Shown here one piece after another: positions 56,256 to 64,000 of a stretch of 64,000 nucleotides of DNA. The notes below the pieces were generated by a model. It was not told where the DNA came from, ran no database searches, and saw nothing but the letters and a program-made list of their open reading frames with translations. The position numbers and the translations under genes were made by a program. Source of the stretch: Symsagittifera roscoffensis. Its lineage: Eukaryota > Xenacoelomorpha > Acoela > Convolutidae. Numbering within the stretch: the stretch's first letter is position 1; the number at the start of each line of letters is the position of its first letter. The stretch covers positions 96,959,705-97,023,704 of the forward strand of contig NC_087062.1 in the NCBI RefSeq assembly GCF_963678635.1. The letters run 5' to 3'.

Positions 56256-57959
56256 CGACCCGGGATATTTAATATTAATCGTTTGTGATAGAAATTGTGC
56301 GTTTTTTGGTCTCATTTCAACGTTTTGGTAGTTTTAAGTTGCAACTCAGACCCGGTAATGGGGTCTCTCCTTCCCCTGTGTCCCTCTCCCTCCGGGAAAT
56401 TACTCCTGTTGCTCTCTCCGAACAGAAACAGAGAGAAGCGCTCTCGTGCGTGGACTTTCTAGTCTCGTATCAGAAGCGTCTTTTGTTCCTTGGACGTGTC
56501 GCTAAGACATGTCGTGTCTAGCCAGAGCCTCTTCTGTCTCTCGATTCCAGTCAGGTTTTCTGACACTCCCTTGACGTCGACAACGAGTTTGTGCGCCAAA
56601 TCCCTTCTCCTACTATTAGTTGCGACTAGGGTAATACTTGGGGTTAATATGACGAGGGTTTGAATAAGGTCAATTTGGATTAATTTTTATGATTCTGAAA
56701 TGTGAAATATTAAACCGAAAATACTGGAGACAAATTTTACTTTAATATTATTCGAGAAGGCTATTTTGAATTAAAAATTGAAATACTATTGAAGAAGATT
56801 TATTGATACCTGTTCTCGGATTATGGTGAAAAATAGTTCTAATAGTATGACAATGATTTCTCTGCTTGTTTCAATGTATCGTTACAAATTTTCATTCCTA
56901 AATTTATTTGCCGCTCTAAAACGTGCAGTCTGGAAAAACCTTAAATTGATACTCTTCGATGTTTAAATACTAAATCGTCACAAAATTCTGCTCTGTTTTG
57001 GAAGACTAATGTGTTGCATAAATTATAAAGCAATAATTTTTGAAATGTCACATCCCTAAATTCCATTTATGGGTGTGATTCATTATTTGACCCCACCAAA
57101 TTACTTCCAGGCCCTATTTGGATTTTACCACCACGAACTATATTTTCTGTGAGACAACAACAAGAGGTGATCGAGGTGACAAGCAAACATCACTACGAAG
57201 AAACAGGAAGTAAATATTTGAACTCAAATAATAAACTCAGAAAAAGGCTTGGCGATGAAAAACAGAGTGGCCAACTTTTGCTGATAACTTTGTTAAATAA
57301 ATTTGATGAGTGTAAACAATAACATATACTCTTGGTTTATAAACTTTGTAAAACCATTCGAGAGATATCCGCGAGAGTGACCAGCTTGATTCGAAATTAA
57401 AGCCTCTGCCTAAAACATCTTTCTCTGTCCTTTGAGTTTTCAAGAGGAATACCGCCCTGTGAACTGAACGACATCCGATTATCTCTCGGGCATAGAACTT
57501 TCCTCGTCATTTGGAAAGCGACTAAATAACAATTTCAGTAATACTCAGAGCAATCTTCAGAGAACTCACAGAACCAAAACGGAATACGACATGGTGATAA
57601 GAAGGACAAGCAACTCAGAAACCAGAAGACAGTGAAAGACAATCAAGAAGCAGACGGTCACGAATTTCAAAAACTGACAAACTACGAACTGACTGACTGA
57701 TCCAAATGAAAAAATCTTCCATCTCCCGGTCTCAAAACACTTGGAGGAAGTCAATTCAAGATGAGCCTCTCCCGCTATACTATCTTCACGCTCACAACAG
57801 TTGGTCTAGGTTAGTTAAAATGCTTAAACAAACCCATCTTGTGCAGTAAATTGATAAAGATAATAAATCAACACTCGAAAAACAAATCACATTTAAAGAC
57901 ATTGATAAAAAAATGAAAAGGAAAAATTGGTAGAAAAAAGAAAGCAGAAAAATAGGCTA
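56256..57959. other. Unassigned DNA upstream of the gag-like ORF
   Basis: About 1.7 kb without a recognisable gene. ORFs at 56285-56521 and elsewhere lack family motifs. The stretch may contain the 5' LTR and leader of the element that follows, but I could not find a matching second LTR. Confidence 0.4.
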
Positions 57960-57973
57960 ACAATGTCAACAGC

Positions 57974-58005
<32 letters not shown>

Positions 58006-58039
58006 CGGGCAAATAATTACAACAACTACAGCAACTTCG

Positions 58040-59263
58040 TTGACATCATTGGGCACATCGACAGCATACAGCTCAACAGCAACAGCCCCTGTCGCTGCTT
58101 TGGCCACAGTACCAATTCCAAATTCAACATTCTCACTAACAAAATTTGGTGGTTCATCACTAGAAAATTGGGTAAATTTTGAATCTTTACTTAGAAGCAT
58201 AAAAGACGTCACAGGAGTAGCTAGACCACAGCAAGTAGGTTAACTAAAGTTACACTTAAAAGATTCAGCACTACAGTTTTTTCACACGCTTGATGCAGCA
58301 ACCAAAACCGATGCAGATTTAACTTTGCTGTCTCTTAAAAACCATTTTTGTAATACTAACTTGAGAAAACTACACCAAATCAAGTTAGAAAATTTGAAAT
58401 TTAAACATAAAGAGGAACAACCAGAAGAGTTTTTAGTCAAACTTCAGAACTTAGCCTTACATGCATTTCCGGATTCAAAACCGCTACCAGTTACGCCGGC
58501 AGCAAGTACCGACACTGCTGAAATTGCTCGTGAAGCTGCAGAACATCAGGCAAATAGAGATAGGCAAAGATTTGCTGAACAAGAAAGAACCGGATATGTA
58601 ATGAAACTTTTTGAAAAAAGCATGCCAAACTTTATAAGAACTAATTTATTAGAAGAAGAAGACTCTAAGACATCTGTTCAAGACCTTTGCACAATAACAC
58701 GACAACAGTTGATTCTCTGAGAACTATGTCCAGTGGACGAATTTAGCGGAATCAATGCTATTGAATCAGAACCCAATCCGCAAACAGATCGGATTATAGC
58801 AGTAATGGCGGAATGGAGTAAGCAAAAATCTGAGCTAGATTCAAAGGCGGACGAATTCACCAAACAAATTAAAGAACAGAACGAGACTTTCAAAAACAAA
58901 AGGGATACCTCTAAAAATAATTTTCAACAAGATTCAAATCAGAACTATAGAGTAAACAATAGACGGGGAAATAACAGAGGAGGATATAGAGGAAGAAACA
59001 GAGGTTACTACAATAACAACTCTGGCTTCAATCCAAATTGGGGAAATTGTCAACCTCAGTACTACGGAAACTGGAATAACCAAGGATATAATCAGAACCA
59101 AAATACCTGGCCATCGAATCAGCATCAGCAGAATGGTCAACGAAACCAGCAAAACGCTCAAACTGTGGAAACACAGCAAGATTGTCATATCGAGATGACA
59201 CTACATGCAAGAAATCAGTGCAAAATATGTGGTTACCCAAATCACACTGCTAAGTTTTGCTGA
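58040..59263 (+). pseudogene. gag: Gag-like protein with zinc knuckle
   Basis: A (CAA)n run near 57970-58005 precedes the start. Pieces 58040-58243, 58325-58720 and 58733-59263 include LTKFGGSSLENWVNFESLLR and SLKNHFCN, as in retrotransposon capsids. An Arg/Gly/Asn/Gln-rich tail follows, then one CX2CX4HX4C knuckle (CKICGYPNHTAKFC) at about 59219-59260. Stops at 58241, 58718 and 59261 separate the pieces. Confidence 0.75.
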
Positions 59264-59400
59264 CAAAAACTCAGGCAACAGAGAGGAGCCCAGTTTCTTT
59301 TCCCTAACCAACAAAAAAACTCTTAACTCCACACACAGATCCACAGTCCAAATATAACCAATTTTATAAAAACAATAAAATAAAAAATACACAAAAAGAA

Positions 59401-60348
59401 AAAGAAATCAAAGTTATCTTAACCTTAGAAGACAATAAAAGTCTCAACTATATTCCCTTAATTTTTTCTGATAATCTCAGTCGTAAAACTCTTATAGACA
59501 CTGGTGCATGCGCAAGTGCCCTTCCAGAAAAAGTGTACCGCGTAATCCTTAGCAATAACCGAGATAATGTATCCACACTAGAACCAATGCCATCTTCATT
59601 TGTTAAAATGGCATCAGGTCGACTTCCTAAACTCATAGGAAAATGCAGAATTAAGTTTCAACTTGATAAGTTTGAATTTGATGACGAATTCTTAGTTCTC
59701 CCAGCCATGAACAGTATGATTTTAGGAAACCCTTTTTTCAAAAAACACGAAATTGACATTTGTCCCAGCCGAAACCTTTTGAAACTCCCACAAATGACAT
59801 TCCATATGAATGAAATTAAAGTACAGACGCCAAAAATTTTACAGACGCCAAAAATTGACATTTATTGTCGACAAAAAACAGTACTACTGCCAAAAAAACA
59901 GGAAATAATCATGTTCAAACTAGAAACAGACAAGCGATACAATGTAATCTCAGGCGCGATCATACCAGATTCAAAACTAGAAAATAATCTCGAGTTAGTT
60001 CTAACTTCAGCATTAGTCACAATAAGTTCTGAAAACGAAAACTAAATTTTGGCAATAAATCTTTCGGATCATCCAGTGACCATTAAAGAAGGAACTAAGC
60101 TAGTTTTTTTTCAAGTTTTTACCCCTATCGAATCCAGTGAATTGATCCCAATAGACGCAAACATGCTAGCACTCAACATAGTCAAAGCTCCATGGAACTC
60201 TGACATCAACTCAGATAAACAATCAGAGACGATTTTGGAAAATGGAATCATCTTCAATTATGAATCAAAATTTTTCCTAGCAGAAAAATTCATTCCCATT
60301 GAATTCTTAGTCACTTTTCGCAAAATTTCAGCTCAATATCCGCGATGA
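59401..60348 (+). pseudogene. pol: Aspartic protease and following region
   Basis: The open reading contains LIDTGACASALPEK with the active-site aspartate at about 59497, then MILGNPFF, the flap-side motif of retroviral-type proteases (usually ILG..F). A stop at 60043 is followed by 60049-60348, similar in type to the segment between protease and RT of gypsy elements. The RT itself is absent. Confidence 0.75.
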
Positions 60349-60408
60349 ACTTGTTAACTTCCTGAAACAACTAGCTGAAAAAGGAAACAACCAAGCTTAG
60401 TTTGCTAT

Positions 60409-62025
<1,617 letters not shown>

Positions 62026-62930
62026 TGTAACATTCGTCTACTGTAGTCACACATGAGGCTTAAGAAAAATAGGCCCTATAACCATTGGCTCAAGAGTCAG
62101 GGACACTATCTCTTGTGTTTTTCTACCTCAAATCAGTCGGAGCCAATTCGGTTCGCTTGTGACATGAGACTACGACCCGTTACAGCTTAAAGGCTACTAC
62201 CAAAATATCTCCCCACTCTAGGAATAATAACGTCCCCATACTTAGGTCTCTAGATACCCAAAATACATGAACGCCGTTAAAAACCGGGTCGGAACAATCC
62301 GTTAAGTTACTTTTTATTAGACAGTGGAACTTTGATCCATTTCAGATGGATCAACCTAAAACTCGTCTTACCTCAACATAACAATCATAAAACACACTCT
62401 AGAAATTTAAATTGAGTACTCACATCGTAGCACGCTCAAGAACTGGGAGTAATTAAGTCGGTAACCAACTCGAGAATAAAATAATGTAACTAAATGAGTT
62501 TAATGTTTATCAGTTTCAACAACAGGGACAAGTTTGAACTCTAGAGTATGGTTCCTCGTGAACCATTGGGACACTCAAGCTGTCCACCTTTCCATCGAAG
62601 GTTCACTCTAGTTCAGTTTGAACAATAATCCAGTCGAGCAATAATAGTCCAGTTCTCGGGAATACGCTTCCTTCTGTTTCAGATAGGACAGCTCTACTCT
62701 AGTTTTATTGTGACGGAAATTGTGAATGGCAATTTCCTACTGCTTTATTTGGCAACTTTCCCGCGATTGTTACTCGATCGTTCTCATTTCTCTTTTTCGG
62801 TTTTCAGTTATCGCGAGAAAATCGTGCATGACAGTCTCCATTCGAATTTTTGAAAAATCAAATTTCACTCCAAAATTAAGCGTTCTTGTTTTTCTCAAGG
62901 TCAAACTTTCAAATATGACCGAATGGCACA
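62026..62930 (-). repeat. 3' LTR of element D (905 bp)
   Basis: On the minus strand it begins TGTGCCATTCGGTC and ends CGAATGTTACA. Its ends resemble the A/B LTRs more closely than C's do (CATTCG against CAGTCG). Confidence 0.88.
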
Positions 62931-62942
62931 TACTCCCCGGAC
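62931..62942 (-). promoter_or_regulatory. Polypurine tract, element D
   Basis: The minus strand reads GTCCGGGGAGTA, identical to A and B, directly before the LTR. Confidence 0.8.
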
Positions 62943-63344
62943 TCAAGATCGATGTCCTCATTGCGTGCTGTCGTCTGCCAGTGAGTCCCAGAAAACCGAG
63001 TGTTGCTCAAGGTACAGTGCCAGTGGTCATTTACAGAAGTTTGCAGCAGACTTAAGCTTATCTACACCCCAAAATTCACGGCCATGTAAAATTTTCACAC
63101 TATCGCTAAACAGCAATCAAAATCTGCACACACCTGCACCCTTAAATTCTCGCTTTTAAAATTTCTTTTGTCCCATTTAATCAGGAAATTGTCATGCAGC
63201 ATTTTGATTTATATAGTAAATATAACATATTATTAACAATATCTGATTCGTTAAAATTTCTTTTTCGTTAACCCAGGTTTCATCCGGATTCACACTCAAG
63301 CCCCCCTTCCCTCTCAAGACTCAAGATCTCTTTAAACCATCCGC
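62943..63344 (-). other. 3' untranslated region of element D
   Basis: No gene. It is closely similar to 43594-44017 of element C. Confidence 0.65.
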
Positions 63345-64000
63345 TCATTTCGCACTCTTCGCCTTGGAGGTGCCGTCCCCTGAAGTACTGGATACGGCAA
63401 ACTGTCTCAACAGTTCTTCTTCATCATCGGAGCTAATCACGATCTCCTCCCAAGCCTTCAGCTGTTCATAGGATCGCATCCATTCCCTTTGCTCCTGCAA
63501 CCTCTTTGCCTGATTGGGTAGTGCCTTCACCCTAGATTCCCGGTTCAAACAAAAGGAGCTGTGCAGGCTCAGGCTCACGTTCTTCGCCAAGTCCTCCTCT
63601 AGTATCGATTCCTTCGCTTTGGTATTGTCTCTAGACAATTTACCCACTCTTTTCCATCCTGTCGTGATCGCATCTCGATGGGTTAACAGGGGTCTCCTGA
63701 AAGCTTCCGGCCCAATCTCGGCCTGGAACTGTCGATACTCCTTTTGATGCTTTCTCATGTGATCTTTCGTTGTCATGTATAACCAAGACGTCAGTGTCGC
63801 TCGAAACCATGGAAAGTACCTCAAGCGGCTCCATACGTGTCTGACTTCCATTGGTATGGCAAATACCTTGCATGCAGTCTCAAACAACTCGAGTCTCCTG
63901 CTGTAGTCTATCGCATATATTGACTCAGCCGTTGGCGTCTTCGCTTCCTGATACTTCGTTATATTCTCTTCTATCCATCTCAGAGCGAGCATCGTACTCA
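63345..64000 (-). CDS. C-terminal part of the long cargo ORF (element D)
   Basis: The frame is open from the window edge to the stop at 63345, giving about 217 residues. It matches the end of the long ORF of A: LALRWIEENI, FETACKVFAIPMEVRHVW, FPWFRATLTSWLY, HMRKHQKEY, EIGPEAFRRPLLTHRDA and FCLNRES. Unlike C, no break is seen in this part. The C-terminus is acidic and then Ser/Lys-rich. Function unknown. The closeness to A over this domain, against LTRs that align only at their ends, indicates protein-level constraint. Confidence 0.8.
   Translation of the reverse strand, partial: STMLALRWIEENITKYQEAKTPTAESIYAIDYSRRLELFETACKVFAIPMEVRHVWSRLRYFPWFRATLTSWLYMTTKDHMRKHQKEYRQFQAEIGPEAFRRPLLTHRDAITTGWKRVGKLSRDNTKAKESILEEDLAKNVSLSLHSSFCLNRESRVKALPNQAKRLQEQREWMRSYEQLKAWEEIVISSDDEEELLRQFAVSSTSGDGTSKAKSAK

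Larger units (their letters stand above)
62026..64000 (-). mobile_element. Element D: 3' end of a C-family element, minus strand, cut by the window edge
   Basis: It contains the LTR (62026-62930), polypurine tract, 3' untranslated region and C-terminus of the long ORF. The rest lies beyond the right edge. It is inserted in the A/B-type LTR at 62025/62026. It aligns with C over the LTR, untranslated region and ORF. Confidence 0.88.

Overview
This window is eukaryotic, almost certainly from an invertebrate animal. It has no bacterial-style operons. It is a nest of retroelements typical of metazoans (Ty3/gypsy, Ty1/copia, a CR1/L2/Jockey-type LINE with a PHD-finger ORF1, a Penelope-like element with GIY-YIG, a hAT-type MITE), plus one likely host exon resembling a heparan sulfate 3-O-sulfotransferase. 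I cannot name the species.

The main content is a family of giant Ty3/gypsy LTR retrotransposons. Copy B is complete, from 12355 to 37523 (25,169 bp). It has two 925-bp LTRs that differ at about 12 positions by hand count (about 1.3%), a 3.5-kb leader, gag, protease, RT-RNase H and integrase. After these comes cargo not normally found in this clade: a macro domain related to the TARG1/OARD1 group just after integrase, an ORF with two SGNH/GDSL hydrolase-like domains, and a very long ORF of unknown function. Copy A (1-10657) is the 3' half of a second member, cut by the left window edge. Copy C (about 42151-50880, minus) and copy D (62026 to the right edge, minus) belong to a diverged sister family. 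C keeps the order pol, macro, double SGNH, long ORF, LTR; D shows the same long ORF, 3' untranslated region, polypurine tract and LTR. This conservation argues that the cargo belongs to the element and was not acquired by one copy.

Layout. 1-10657: element A. 10658-12354: unassigned DNA, then two foldbacks made from Ty1/copia RT. 12355-37523: element B, inserted in that copia element, with a hAT-type MITE in its leader. 37524-42150: the rest of the copia RNase H, split by a LINE with an (ACT)n tail. 42151-50880: element C, inserted in the end of the copia RNase H. 50930-53245: Penelope-like element. 53500-55198: about 2.7 copies of a 632-bp tandem repeat. 55885-56255: array of inverted GAGCGGTTTT repeats. 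57960-61140: remnant of another LTR element in which gag-protease is followed directly by an Env-like ORF. 61142-61636: sulfotransferase-like exon, minus. 61658-62025: truncated A/B-type LTR, into which element D is inserted.

The long cargo frame is broken at different places in A and B, so each copy covers the other's breaks and the parent element probably encoded one uninterrupted product of nearly 3,000 residues. The elements also share nucleic-acid signals: LTR ends TGTG(A/C)CA ... TGTTACA, a polypurine tract GTCCGGGGAGTA touching the 3' LTR, extra copies of that tract inside pol and next to the macro domain, and in A and B conserved hairpins in the LTR and 3' untranslated region.
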